NCBI RefSeq assembly: GCF_023015625.1
Contig: NZ_JALKAH010000005.1
Location: 372,001 to 436,000 of the forward strand
Direction of reading: 5' to 3'
DNA length: 64,000 nucleotides
Origin: Yoonia sp. F2084L
GTDB lineage: Bacteria > Pseudomonadota > Alphaproteobacteria > Rhodobacterales > Rhodobacteraceae
Shown here: piece by piece, positions 46,766 to 55,223 of the stretch
Position numbering within the stretch: position 1 is the first letter of the stretch
How the letters are laid out: the number at the start of each line of letters is the position of its first letter
Program-made: the position numbers and the translations under genes
The notes under the pieces: model-generated
Told to the model about the DNA's origin: nothing
What the model saw: the letters and a program-made list of their open reading frames with translations, nothing else
The model's database searches: none

Positions 46766-46779
46766 GGAAGGTCTTCTGC
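46766..46779 (+). promoter_or_regulatory. Candidate sigma-54 (-24/-12) promoter of the cyanate operon
   Basis: GG at 46766-46767 and GC at 46778-46779 are exactly 10 nt apart, with the -12 part reading CTGCA close to the TTGCA consensus. The -24 part (GCGGAAG) is weaker than TGGCACG. It lies about 50 nt before the first ATG and downstream of the two palindromes. Confidence 0.55.
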
Positions 46780-46829
46780 ACTGCAGCGTTGCGTGGAAAC
46801 ATGTCGTTGACCAATGACAGGAGACGGAC

Positions 46830-48221
46830 ATGACAATCAAGAGCCTTGGAAATCCTTATTCCGAAAAGACCGACCTTAGGCATGGTGCAGATTGCGGATG
46901 TGACAGCTGTCTTACCGGACACGGACACGACAAGACCCATAAGGAGCCGACAGCTATGTCGTCTGAAGAGATGATGGAACGGGCGGTCGAAAGTGCGGTG
47001 GTCCGGTCTGTATTCGGCCAGAACGATATCGCGCGGCGGTCCTTTATGGGCATGGTGGGGGGCACGTCCGTTGCGGCGGCGCTGGCCTCGGTCTTTCCGG
47101 TAAAACAGGCAGTGGCCAACATTCTGGATGACCTCGGCACGCCAGAAAAGACTGACCTGAACATCGGCTTTGTGCCGATCACCTGTGCCACGCCGATTAT
47201 CATGGCGCAGCCTTTGGGCTTTTATGAACGCTACGGTTTGAATGCTCAGGTCATCAAGACCGCAGGTTGGGCCGTAGCCCGCGACAAATCACTGTCTGGT
47301 GAATACGACGCATCCCATATGCTGACGCCAATGCCTTTGGCGATGACGCTGGGTGCAGGTTCTATCGCCGAACCCTACATCATGCCCGCCGTTGAAAACA
47401 TCAACGGGCAGGCGATTGTTCTGTCTAATGAACACCTCGACAAGCGCGACCCAAGCCAGTGGAAGGGCTTCACCTTTGGTGTTCCGTTTGAATACTCCAT
47501 GCACAACTTCTTGCTGCGCTACTACGTGGCTGAATTTGGGCTGGACCCTGACGTGGATATCCAGATCCGCGTGGTCCCACCGCCAGAGATGGTCGCCAAC
47601 CTGCGGGCTGGTAACCTTGACGGCTACCTGTCACCTGATCCGTTCAACCAACGTGCCGTTTATGAAGGCATTGGCTTCATCCACATTCTCACCAAAGAAA
47701 TCTGGGAAGGTCATCCATGCTGTGCATTTGCTGCGCCATTGTCTTTCGCGACCGAATTGCCAAATACATACGGCGCCTTACTCAAGTCGATCATTGACGC
47801 AACGCAATACGCGTCGAACTCAGAAAACCGTAAGGAAATCTCGGCGGCCATCGCACCGACGAACTACCTTAACCAACCGGTCACAGTCATCGAACAAGTT
47901 CTGACGGGCACCTATGCGGATGGTCTGGGCGAGGTGCAGCGTGTGCCGGATCGCATCGATTTCGATCCCTTCCCATGGCAGTCAATGGGGGTCTGGATCC
48001 TGACGCAGATGAAGCGTTGGGGTTATATCGAGGGCGATGTCGACTACAAAGGCGTGGCAGAACAGGTCTACCTGGCGTCTGACGCCCGCAAGGTCATGAC
48101 CGATCTAGGTTATGAAGCACCGACAGAAAACTACAAATCGCACATGATCATGGGCAAGACGTTCGACCCTGATCAGCCGGAAGCCTATGTCGACAGCTTC
48201 GTGATTAAAGCGGGCGACTGA
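46830..48221 (+). CDS. CmpA/NrtA-family ABC substrate-binding protein, Tat-exported (cyanate/nitrate type)
   Basis: 463 aa. A Cys/His-rich N-terminus (C22, C24, C27, H31, H33, H37) precedes a twin-arginine signal at 69-70 (ARRSFMGMVGG). The binding domain has GFVPITCATPIIMAQPLGFYERYG, SMHNFLLRYY and EGHPCCAFA, as in the NrtA/CmpA group that binds nitrate, bicarbonate or cyanate. With cyanase at the end of the operon, cyanate is the likely ligand. AGGAG lies 6 nt upstream of the ATG. Confidence 0.92.
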   Translation: MTIKSLGNPYSEKTDLRHGADCGCDSCLTGHGHDKTHKEPTAMSSEEMMERAVESAVVRSVFGQNDIARRSFMGMVGGTSVAAALASVFPVKQAVANILDDLGTPEKTDLNIGFVPITCATPIIMAQPLGFYERYGLNAQVIKTAGWAVARDKSLSGEYDASHMLTPMPLAMTLGAGSIAEPYIMPAVENINGQAIVLSNEHLDKRDPSQWKGFTFGVPFEYSMHNFLLRYYVAEFGLDPDVDIQIRVVPPPEMVANLRAGNLDGYLSPDPFNQRAVYEGIGFIHILTKEIWEGHPCCAFAAPLSFATELPNTYGALLKSIIDATQYASNSENRKEISAAIAPTNYLNQPVTVIEQVLTGTYADGLGEVQRVPDRIDFDPFPWQSMGVWILTQMKRWGYIEGDVDYKGVAEQVYLASDARKVMTDLGYEAPTENYKSHMIMGKTFDPDQPEAYVDSFVIKAGD

Positions 48222-49057
48222 TGGAGCTTTTGTCAGAAAACAAGCGCGCGGCGATCTGGTCGATAGCATTGCTCTTTGTCGGTCTGTTTGTGTGGGAAAT
48301 TTCGATTTCCACACAAACGATCAACACAGGCGAGCTGACCGAATATGAATTGCTGACGGGGGCGGGTTCGGCGAAAGCAGGCGTGCCGCCGCCCAGCGAG
48401 GTCGCGGTCAAAGCGTGGCAGGAACTGTCCAACCCGTTCTATGACGCGGGCCCCAACGATAAGGGCATCGGCATCCAGATCGGCTATTCGATCTACCGGG
48501 TCCTGACAGGCTATTTTCTGGCCGCGATCATCGCGATCCCACTTGGATTTCTGATCGGCATGTCATCGGTGGCGTACAAGGCGCTAAACCCGTTCATTCA
48601 GGTTCTGCGGCCCATTTCCCCTCTCGCGTGGATGCCATTGGCACTGTTCATCATCCAAGACTCAGAAGCTTCCGCTATCTTCGTGATCTTCATCTGTTCG
48701 ATCTGGCCGATGTTGCTGAACACAGCCTTCGGTGTGGCCGGTGTGCGCGAAGACTGGGTGAACGTGGCGCGCACCCATGAACTTGGGCCGCTCAAAACGG
48801 CCTTCACGGTTGTACTGCCAGCTGCTGCACCCACCATCGTAACAGGCATGCGGATTTCCATCGGTATCGCATGGTTGGTCATCGTCGCCGCGGAGATGCT
48901 CGTGGGGGGTACCGGGATCGGGTATTATGTCTGGAACGAGTGGAACAACCTCGATCTGACATCCGTCATCTTCTCAATTCTCATGATCGGCGTTGTTGGC
49001 ATGTTGCTGGACGCGGCCTTTGGCCTGCTTCAGCGGCGCGTTGCCTACGTCGAATAA
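48221..49057 (+). CDS. ABC transporter permease (NrtB/CynB type)
   Basis: 278 aa with six membrane helices. The EAA loop for ATPase contact reads VREDWVNVARTHELGPLKTA near residue 175, and FIQVLRPISPLAWMPLALFI near 125 is typical of the nitrate/sulfonate/taurine permease family. It starts by a TGATG overlap with the binding-protein gene, so translation is coupled. A periplasmic stretch follows the first helix. Confidence 0.92.
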   Translation: MELLSENKRAAIWSIALLFVGLFVWEISISTQTINTGELTEYELLTGAGSAKAGVPPPSEVAVKAWQELSNPFYDAGPNDKGIGIQIGYSIYRVLTGYFLAAIIAIPLGFLIGMSSVAYKALNPFIQVLRPISPLAWMPLALFIIQDSEASAIFVIFICSIWPMLLNTAFGVAGVREDWVNVARTHELGPLKTAFTVVLPAAAPTIVTGMRISIGIAWLVIVAAEMLVGGTGIGYYVWNEWNNLDLTSVIFSILMIGVVGMLLDAAFGLLQRRVAYVE

Positions 49058-49066
49058 GGTAGATCC

Positions 49067-49966
49067 ATGGCAAGTTCATTTCTGAGCATCGAAAAGCTGA
49101 CCCAGCGCTATCCTGACGGCAAAGGCGGCGAATTCACGGTTTTCGAGAACGCAAGCTTCGGCATCGAAAAGGGTGAGTTTGTTTGCATCCTTGGTCATTC
49201 GGGCTGCGGCAAGTCAACAATCATGAACATCCTTGCGGGACTTTCGGAGCCGACCAAGGGGGTTGTGAAGATGGACGGTTTGGAAGTCTCCGGCCCGAGC
49301 CTTGATCGTGGCGTGGTGTTCCAGAACTATTCGCTGCTGCCGTGGCTGACGGCCCTGAAGAATGTGACTTTCGGGGTGGCTGCGCGGTTCCCGGATTGGA
49401 CGAAGCAACAGGTCGAAGACCACTCAATCGCATTTTTGGACAAAGTCGGATTGTCGGGCGACGCCATCCACCGCAAGCCCAGTCAATTGTCTGGCGGCAT
49501 GCGTCAACGTGTGTCGATTGCCCGCGCTTTCGCCAATGAACCCAAGCTGTTGCTGCTGGATGAACCCTTTGGCGCACTGGACGCGCTGACGCGTGGCACA
49601 ATCCAGGAAGAGCTGCTGAAAGTCTGGATGGGCACCGATCAAACGGTTTTCATGATCACCCATGACATCGACGAGGCGATCCTACTGGCGGATCGTATCT
49701 TATTGATGACAAACGGTCCTTTGGCCCGCGTCGCAGAAAGTGTTGAGATCACCATCCCAAGACCCCGCGTGCGCACCGACATTGTGGAGCACCCAAATTA
49801 CTACGCCATTCGCAATCATCTGGTGCAGTTCCTTGGGAAACGCTCGGCGGAACTGGCCGGCCAAGCCAGCGCGCAGGACGAGACCCATTCGCCCCAAACC
49901 GTTCGCATCGACAAAACGGATGGCGCGGTGGGCGAGCAGCCCTTGTTGCAGGCGGTCAAGACATGA
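49067..49966 (+). CDS. ABC transporter ATP-binding protein (NrtD/CynD type)
   Basis: 299 aa. Walker A GHSGCGKSTIMNILAG, Q-loop FQNYSLLPWLT, signature LSGGMRQRVSIARAF, Walker B LLLLDEPFGALDALT and switch His THDIDEAILLAD are present. A C-terminal tail of about 40 residues beyond the ATPase core is Ala/Gln-rich and unremarkable. It powers the permease encoded 9 bp upstream. Confidence 0.92.
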   Translation: MASSFLSIEKLTQRYPDGKGGEFTVFENASFGIEKGEFVCILGHSGCGKSTIMNILAGLSEPTKGVVKMDGLEVSGPSLDRGVVFQNYSLLPWLTALKNVTFGVAARFPDWTKQQVEDHSIAFLDKVGLSGDAIHRKPSQLSGGMRQRVSIARAFANEPKLLLLDEPFGALDALTRGTIQEELLKVWMGTDQTVFMITHDIDEAILLADRILLMTNGPLARVAESVEITIPRPRVRTDIVEHPNYYAIRNHLVQFLGKRSAELAGQASAQDETHSPQTVRIDKTDGAVGEQPLLQAVKT

Positions 49967-50442
49967 CAGACCGACAACCGCGCGCGCCCGTTCCGCCGTT
50001 CAGCTATGATGACGCTGTGCAAAAAGTGCGGATGGCCGAGAACGCCTGGAACGGGCGTGATCCCGCCAAAGTCGCACTGGCGTACACGACTGACACCAAA
50101 TGGCGCAACCGGTGGGAGTTTTTGAACGGGCGGACTGAGGTCGAGGCTTTTCTGACCCGCAAATGGGCCACCGAGCATGGCTATCGCCTGATCAAAGAGA
50201 TTTGGGCCCATAGTGAAGACAAAATCGCGGTCCGCTTTTGTTATGAATACCACGATGCCGCAGGGCAGTGGTTTCGCGCTCATGGCAATGAAAACTGGGA
50301 ATTCGATGCGCTTGGCTACATGGCCGTGCGTCACGCCTCGATCAACGATGTACCCATCCCAGAGGCCGAACGTCTGTTTCACTGGGATGCCCCCGGACCC
50401 CGCCCTGATGATCACGCCAGCCTGACAGAGCTTGGGCTTTAA
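49963..50442 (+). CDS. NTF2-like family protein (DUF1348 type)
   Basis: 159 aa. AENAWNGRDPAKVALAYTTD, KWRNRWEFLNGRTEVEAFL and WFRAHGNENWEFDALGYMAVRHASINDVPI match the SnoaL/NTF2-like DUF1348 fold, a small alpha+beta cone. A ligand-binding pocket or enzyme function is possible, but none is established. The start overlaps the ATPase gene by 4 nt and cyanase follows 31 bp later, so it belongs to the cyanate operon. Confidence 0.88.
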   Translation: MTDRQPRAPVPPFSYDDAVQKVRMAENAWNGRDPAKVALAYTTDTKWRNRWEFLNGRTEVEAFLTRKWATEHGYRLIKEIWAHSEDKIAVRFCYEYHDAAGQWFRAHGNENWEFDALGYMAVRHASINDVPIPEAERLFHWDAPGPRPDDHASLTELGL

Positions 50443-50472
50443 AAATCAGTATAAAAGAAGGACACCACACCA

Positions 50473-50925
50473 ATGACCGACATGATGACCAAAGAAGATG
50501 TCACAGCAATGATCCTTTCGGCCAAAAAGACCGCCGGACTGACATGGGAAGGCATTGCCGAAAAAATAGACATGTCACCTGTCTGGACCCATTCGGCGGC
50601 TATGGGCATGAACGCCTTTCCACCAGAAAAGGCCGCGTTGATGGTCAAGACCATGGGCCTGCCACAAGAGGCCGAAAGCGTGTTGGCCGAAAGTCCCACC
50701 AAGATCTGGGAACAAGCAGTTCCAACGGATCCCTGCATCTACCGGTTTTATGAAATCGTTGGTGTATACGGCCCGACCCTGAAAGCGCTGATCCAAGAAA
50801 AGTTCGGCGACGGCATCATGTCTGCAATTGATTTTGAAATGTCTGTCACGCGGGTCGAAAACCCAAAGGGAGACCGCGTGAAGGTTGAAATGTCGGGCAA
50901 ATACCTGGGGTATAACAGCTGGTAG
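50473..50925 (+). CDS. cynS: Cyanate hydratase (cyanase)
   Basis: 150 aa, normal length. The catalytic triad aligns as R91, E94 and S117 (corresponding to R96/E99/S122 of the E. coli enzyme) in IYRFYEIVGVYG and GIMSAIDF. The N-terminal helix-turn-helix-like domain and the C-terminal dimer swap (GKYLGYNSW) are typical. It converts cyanate and bicarbonate to ammonia and CO2. Last gene of the cyanate operon, giving the imported substrate's use as a nitrogen source. Confidence 0.95.
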   Translation: MTDMMTKEDVTAMILSAKKTAGLTWEGIAEKIDMSPVWTHSAAMGMNAFPPEKAALMVKTMGLPQEAESVLAESPTKIWEQAVPTDPCIYRFYEIVGVYGPTLKALIQEKFGDGIMSAIDFEMSVTRVENPKGDRVKVEMSGKYLGYNSW

Positions 50926-51036
50926 GATTGCAGCGGGCCGCCGTTGCCGAAGTCAATGAACACCTACTGTGCTTCGGCGATGATGGAACGATAGACAGTC
51001 GAACCATTTGGGGAAAAACGGCCGAACAAAGCAAGT

Positions 51037-51378
51037 TCACGATGTTTCAAAGTCGGGGACATTGCCAAGCCTTACAAGGAAGCTGGGCGCTCCGACTTCG
51101 CCGGATGTCACGTCCTCGCTGACCATATAGGCATCAGCACCAACGCAGCCTTCAGAACGTGCCTCCCTTTCCGCTCGGTCTTGTGCTTGCGATGCTGTAG
51201 AATATTGAAATTGCTTGCCAATTTTTAAGACGCGCTGACCGCTGCCCGCAGCGTCCGTTTCTACATAGGTTTGGCAAATGTAGTGCGTTTTTTCCGTGTT
51301 CTCGTCCGAGTTCATGACGAAAGAGACCTTGGGTCGAATGGATTCGTTGATGAACATCTCATCGTTTTGTGACTCCAC
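51037..51378 (-). CDS. Hypothetical protein
   Basis: 113 aa if started at the GTG at 51378, or 106 aa from the ATG at 51357, which directly follows the stop of the upstream gene (TGAGATG). It is soluble, with no recognised family. Two cysteines occur (ICQTYVE, EGCVGAD). A central segment (FQYSTASQAQDRAEREARSE) resembles small secreted or SPOR-like helical parts. It is coupled to the 51359-51592 gene. Confidence 0.6.
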   Translation of the reverse strand: MESQNDEMFINESIRPKVSFVMNSDENTEKTHYICQTYVETDAAGSGQRVLKIGKQFQYSTASQAQDRAEREARSEGCVGADAYMVSEDVTSGEVGAPSFLVRLGNVPDFETS

Positions 51379-51592
51379 TAGACTGGCGTGCTTTCCGTTC
51401 TTTCGCAGTCGTTTCGCTTGGCGTATTCGCTTCTCTCTCTAGGCGCGCGTTCCGCAATCGCGTGATCTTAGCTTGGCGTTCTTCTGCGTCGTCATCGACC
51501 ATTTTCCGGACGACGCGTGTTGTTTTGTCCATCGGTGTTTCCGGTTTGGTGTCATAGGACTTGAACACAGATTTCTTTGTCAGTTTTGCCAT
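51359..51592 (-). CDS. Small basic hypothetical protein
   Basis: 77 aa from the ATG at 51592 (GGAG 8 nt upstream). It is rich in Lys, Arg, Glu and Thr and probably helical or disordered (DDDAEERQAKITRLRNARLE). No family is recognised. The stop overlaps or abuts the next gene, so the two form a small co-translated pair. Confidence 0.6.
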   Translation of the reverse strand: MAKLTKKSVFKSYDTKPETPMDKTTRVVRKMVDDDAEERQAKITRLRNARLEREANTPSETTAKERKARQSSGVTKR

Positions 51593-51642
51593 TGGTCGGT
51601 CTCCTCTTTCGTTTTTGGGGCCACATGTCCGAACTGAGTTTG

Positions 51643-52761
51643 TCAAATCAAAGCCAGATGTTTGGCCTTGCTTCTTGATGGTGACCGCCTTGGGTATCGG
51701 TCATCGCGTAGCTCTGTTTGGATATCGGGTGCAGCCATTGCACGCATCAACGCTTTGTAATTCATCGGAAACCTCATTTCGGCTCCCACCCTGAACGTTG
51801 AATGGTGCGTGCCAACGACAAGATGATCGCTGGTTGCACCAATCAATGCTGTTCCCAAAGGCATTGTAAGCCCTTGAATATCCGTGTCCTGCTGTCCGAT
51901 GGCCAGTATCAGACGCCGGGCGCCAGCATCGTTCGACACCAGACGCGGCTTCGCAAAATCCGGGCTGACCAAAGCAATAGACGGCAGCGCAGGCTCTGCA
52001 TCCGTCTCAATGACCTCGGCGATGAGTGTAAAGGCGTCCGTATGCATGCCGCCAATTTGTTTGCCAGTAATTGGGTCGACACCCAGAAGTATGGCCTCTC
52101 CCAGCCTGAGATCATTTACGCGACCCACCGGCTGTTTCCCAAACGCCCAGGGCAAGTTTGCCGAGTTCCCGCCAGACACAGCTTCAATGTAGGGGCCACA
52201 CAGCCCCTCTATTTCGGTTGAAAGGCTGGAGAAGGCCGCCATTTTTGCGGCAGTCGGGGCTATTCCGTTCAAGCAGGCAAAGTTTGCAGCGATGCCTTTC
52301 AAAGCGACGCCCGGCATATTCACAACGTGTTGCGCAATGGCACCTACATTCTCGGGCAATATGCCTTCGCGTAAATCGCCCATCTCTACCACGAGGATGA
52401 TATCGTGAACCATGTTCTTTCGTATCGCGGCCGCAGCTAAACCCGCAATCACGACGATCTGAGTATTGTAACTTGCGTCACACAGTTGGACAACTTCATC
52501 CACCTGGCTAAGCATCGGTGTGCGGATCAGAGTGATTGAGCAGTTTTTGTTCGCATCTCGCAGTCGTCGCACATTGCTCAGACGGGCCTCGGCCAGACCT
52601 GTACATCCACCATCCAGCATAGCCTGCGCGACGGCTGGATGCCCGCAGACAGCTTTGGTTACGCCGGTCACACGAATTCCGCGCTTTCGTAGCCGCCCGA
52701 CAACCGTTTCTGCGTTGTGGCGTATCTTTCCAAGGTCAACTTCGATGCGCGGCGATGTCAT
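51643..52761 (-). CDS. Alanine racemase-like PLP enzyme (ornithine/alanine racemase-type)
   Basis: 372 aa. Fold-III barrel with the PLP Lys at K36 in VTGVTKAVCGHPAVAQAM, EARLSNVRRLRDANK, VEMGDLREGILPE and SGGNSANLPWAF, as in the ornithine/alanine racemase family (ORR-like, N-terminal alanine-racemase domain with no classical C-terminal dimer domain). It likely interconverts L and D forms of an amino acid. It overlaps the DUF1611 gene by an ATGA, so the two work together. Confidence 0.87.
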   Translation of the reverse strand: MTSPRIEVDLGKIRHNAETVVGRLRKRGIRVTGVTKAVCGHPAVAQAMLDGGCTGLAEARLSNVRRLRDANKNCSITLIRTPMLSQVDEVVQLCDASYNTQIVVIAGLAAAAIRKNMVHDIILVVEMGDLREGILPENVGAIAQHVVNMPGVALKGIAANFACLNGIAPTAAKMAAFSSLSTEIEGLCGPYIEAVSGGNSANLPWAFGKQPVGRVNDLRLGEAILLGVDPITGKQIGGMHTDAFTLIAEVIETDAEPALPSIALVSPDFAKPRLVSNDAGARRLILAIGQQDTDIQGLTMPLGTALIGATSDHLVVGTHHSTFRVGAEMRFPMNYKALMRAMAAPDIQTELRDDRYPRRSPSRSKAKHLALI

Positions 52762-53957
52762 ATCGTGGCTGCAGGTGCGCTTTGTCGCAATCCGGGATAG
52801 GCCGCAACGATCATGGCAAGCAAATGGGCGGTTGGTCGGCTGAGCGCATCAGTCACTGGTAATCCCAGCTTTTGCGATTGTGACGCAATGGTTTGCGTTA
52901 TCTCAGCCTCTGACATCCCTTCGTGGTTTAGCGTGACACCAATGACCTTCGTATCAGCGAATGCCTCGATGAGAGCAATCTCGCTCTCCGGTGTGGGCAT
53001 CGGCATATCGGGAAAATCGCAGCGATGGGCGCGTTTGGGCGCGTGCTGAAGGATAACGGCATCCGGTTGGCTGCCGCGCAGAATGAAGGCGGATGTGCAA
53101 AAGGCAGGGTGGCTCAGCGCGCCTTGCCCCTCGATCAGGATCACATCGGGCTGTTCGGCCTCAGATGCTGCAACAATCGCGCCCTCAAGTTCGCCACAAC
53201 AAAACTGGGGCGGCACGGCGTCCATCGCAACGCCATACTTTGCGCCCTGCATCAGACCCGTCTGACCCGTGCCAACCAGCACCGTCTTGATGCCCTTCGC
53301 GTTCAGGGCACCGGCCAGAACGGTTGCTGTTGTCCGCTTTCCGATCGCGCAGTCAGTGCCAAGAACTGCGATGCGTAGCGCGTTCACACCGGCAACACTA
53401 CCGTCGAACAGCTTCATGTCTTTGCTGGGTTTGGGTCTGCGAATATCGCGGATAGTGACCTTGTACTCAGACGCTGCATTGGCAATTTCCGCGTCGTCGC
53501 TCAGATACTCGTGCAGACCGCTGACGACATTCATACCCTGCGAGATCGCATGCAGGACAACGCCGCGATCCGTCAGCGACAGCCGCCCTGTTGACGGAGC
53601 CATGCCATAGATGAGCGTGTCGGGTACCGTTGCCGTATGGGCAATCGCGGCATCAAGGTTTTCGAAGATCGGTATGTCGTTCGCCACACCATCGAGGACA
53701 AGGCCACTGTCCTGTCCGCTGCGGGTGCTGTCGATGATGGACAGGATACGATACGCCTCTGAATGACGCACGAGGCCATTTGCGGTCTTACCATCAACTT
53801 TGGCAAAGTTGTCTTCGCAATAGACAATTGCCGATGGCGGTGAGGACAAACGAGCTTTTGCTGTCGCACTTATGGGTTCGCTGATGATCGACGGTGGTGC
53901 CTGCGCACCCCTGACGGGACGTCGGATAGTACTTTCTGCTTTGAGTTCGGTTTCCAT
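52758..53957 (-). CDS. DUF1611 (DgcN-like) ATP-dependent enzyme
   Basis: 399 aa from the ATG at 53957 (AAGGA 6 nt upstream). An N-terminal Rossmann-like domain with YGMAPSTGRLSLTDR and a C-terminal P-loop domain (IAVLGTDCAIGKRTTATVL, residues about 195-213) with ILIEGQGALSHPA identify DUF1611. A member of this family, DgcN, is known as a D-glutamate N-acetyltransferase in a marine D-glutamate pathway. Pairing here is with a racemase-like enzyme, not the usual DgcA epimerase-like partner. Confidence 0.85.
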   Translation of the reverse strand: METELKAESTIRRPVRGAQAPPSIISEPISATAKARLSSPPSAIVYCEDNFAKVDGKTANGLVRHSEAYRILSIIDSTRSGQDSGLVLDGVANDIPIFENLDAAIAHTATVPDTLIYGMAPSTGRLSLTDRGVVLHAISQGMNVVSGLHEYLSDDAEIANAASEYKVTIRDIRRPKPSKDMKLFDGSVAGVNALRIAVLGTDCAIGKRTTATVLAGALNAKGIKTVLVGTGQTGLMQGAKYGVAMDAVPPQFCCGELEGAIVAASEAEQPDVILIEGQGALSHPAFCTSAFILRGSQPDAVILQHAPKRAHRCDFPDMPMPTPESEIALIEAFADTKVIGVTLNHEGMSEAEITQTIASQSQKLGLPVTDALSRPTAHLLAMIVAAYPGLRQSAPAATI

Positions 53958-54040
53958 GATCATTCCTTTGTTTGGTCGGCACGGATGGCGAAAATGTCGT
54001 CACCCCCGTATGTTGAAGCCGATTTGGCCGTGCTGTCGCT

Positions 54041-54805
54041 TTAGTTGATGAGAAGGCACAAGCCCTTGGATTTTCGGAAGTTTCTATTGCACTCCCAGCG
54101 GTTTCCCGACCTGTCCAGATGGGCGTTTTCGGGCACGTCTATCGCTGCACATGCTTGTCCAGAGGTGGCGTATCCACGCTCACACCTCCATCCATTCCCG
54201 TAGGTTGCGTCATCGAAGTAGGCGTTCTCGGGGACCATCACTGCGACGCAAGAACTAGCTTGTTGAAAGAAACCGCGCTCGCATGTCCAAGACTGACCAT
54301 AGGCTGACGTGTTCAGATATGCGTTTGCGGGAACCACAATGGCAGAGCACGCGTCATCCACCGCCTCAAAGCCGCGGTCGCAAACCCACGGCGATCCATA
54401 TGATGTGTCTGCCAGATAGGCGTTTGCGGGCAGGTTGACCTTCTGACATGTATCATCGAGCTTGGTAAATCCCCGCAGGCAATGCCACCGTGCACCTGAC
54501 GGAGCCAGGTATCCACCTTTGGGGACAGCAACGGCGACACAATCGGCTTCACCATCAGCGCGAAAGCCATGAAAGCATTCCCATCCAAGCCCGTAGGCCC
54601 TGTTGGTTTCATAGGCATTCATCGGTACGATAACTGCGACGCAACTTCCTGCGTTCAGCCGGTATCCGATATCGCACTTCCAACCATCACCATAACTTTG
54701 CGGGCTGGCGTTTTCTGGGATGGCTTGCACTGAAGTCTGGGCATGTACGGGTAGCGCTGTTGCTAGTAATATAAGCATGGCGCCAGCGAGCAGCCGGATC
54801 ATCAT
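54041..54805 (-). CDS. Secreted protein of seven two-cysteine repeats
   Basis: 254 aa. Signal peptide (MMIRLLAGAMLILLATALPV, cut after HA). The rest is seven tandem units of about 32 residues with the pattern VPxNAYLxxxxYGxxWxCxRGFxxxxxxCxAV. Each unit has two Cys, presumably a disulfide per repeat. The ATG at 54805 is used; the ribosome site is weak and ATG at 54802 is an alternative. Repeats of this kind occur in extracytoplasmic proteins of diverse bacteria. It is on the same strand as the next small gene; binding partner is unknown. Confidence 0.8.
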   Translation of the reverse strand: MMIRLLAGAMLILLATALPVHAQTSVQAIPENASPQSYGDGWKCDIGYRLNAGSCVAVIVPMNAYETNRAYGLGWECFHGFRADGEADCVAVAVPKGGYLAPSGARWHCLRGFTKLDDTCQKVNLPANAYLADTSYGSPWVCDRGFEAVDDACSAIVVPANAYLNTSAYGQSWTCERGFFQQASSCVAVMVPENAYFDDATYGNGWRCERGYATSGQACAAIDVPENAHLDRSGNRWECNRNFRKSKGLCLLIN

Positions 54806-54869
54806 TTGGGCGTCTGACCGCACACGCGTCCCGCAAGACGATTGTGGCAGCGCTATTTGCAGCCCTGAC

Positions 54870-55223
54870 CTATGATCCATCTGGTGCAAGCCCTTCTAGG
54901 CAGGCGACAGCAAGATCGCGGTTGGGTGTCTCAGTACCGGGAAATGTCGCCCAGCCTGTCGCCATCATTGCGCGACTGCGCCCGAAAGAAGACCCATCCT
55001 GAATTGTCGCCAGCTTCGCAACACGCTCAGGATCTGCCGCAGAGGCATTCAAACAGACAGGAACCATGGCCGATGTCACTTCCTGCGTGGCAAAGGTTTG
55101 TGCCATATCCTGCGCACTACCCGCGGTTGTCCAGCCGCCCCAGGTAAACCCCAATACACTAGCAACAATCGCACCACCCACGGCACCGTAGGCACCGGGT
55201 TTCGTCCATTCTGGAAAAGTCAT
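54870..55223 (-). CDS. Single-helix membrane or periplasmic hypothetical protein
   Basis: 117 aa from the ATG at 55223 (AAGGA 7 nt upstream; 69 in-frame upstream codons look non-coding). MTFPEWTKPGAYGAVGGAIV and one hydrophobic segment (about 12-34) form an N-terminal anchor, then a periplasmic domain with two Cys (MVPVCLNASAADPERVAKL; LAVACLEGLAP). Similar proteins exist in Roseobacter and rhizobia, role unknown. It precedes the Cys-repeat gene by 64 bp. Confidence 0.75.
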   Translation of the reverse strand: MTFPEWTKPGAYGAVGGAIVASVLGFTWGGWTTAGSAQDMAQTFATQEVTSAMVPVCLNASAADPERVAKLATIQDGSSFGRSRAMMATGWATFPGTETPNRDLAVACLEGLAPDGS

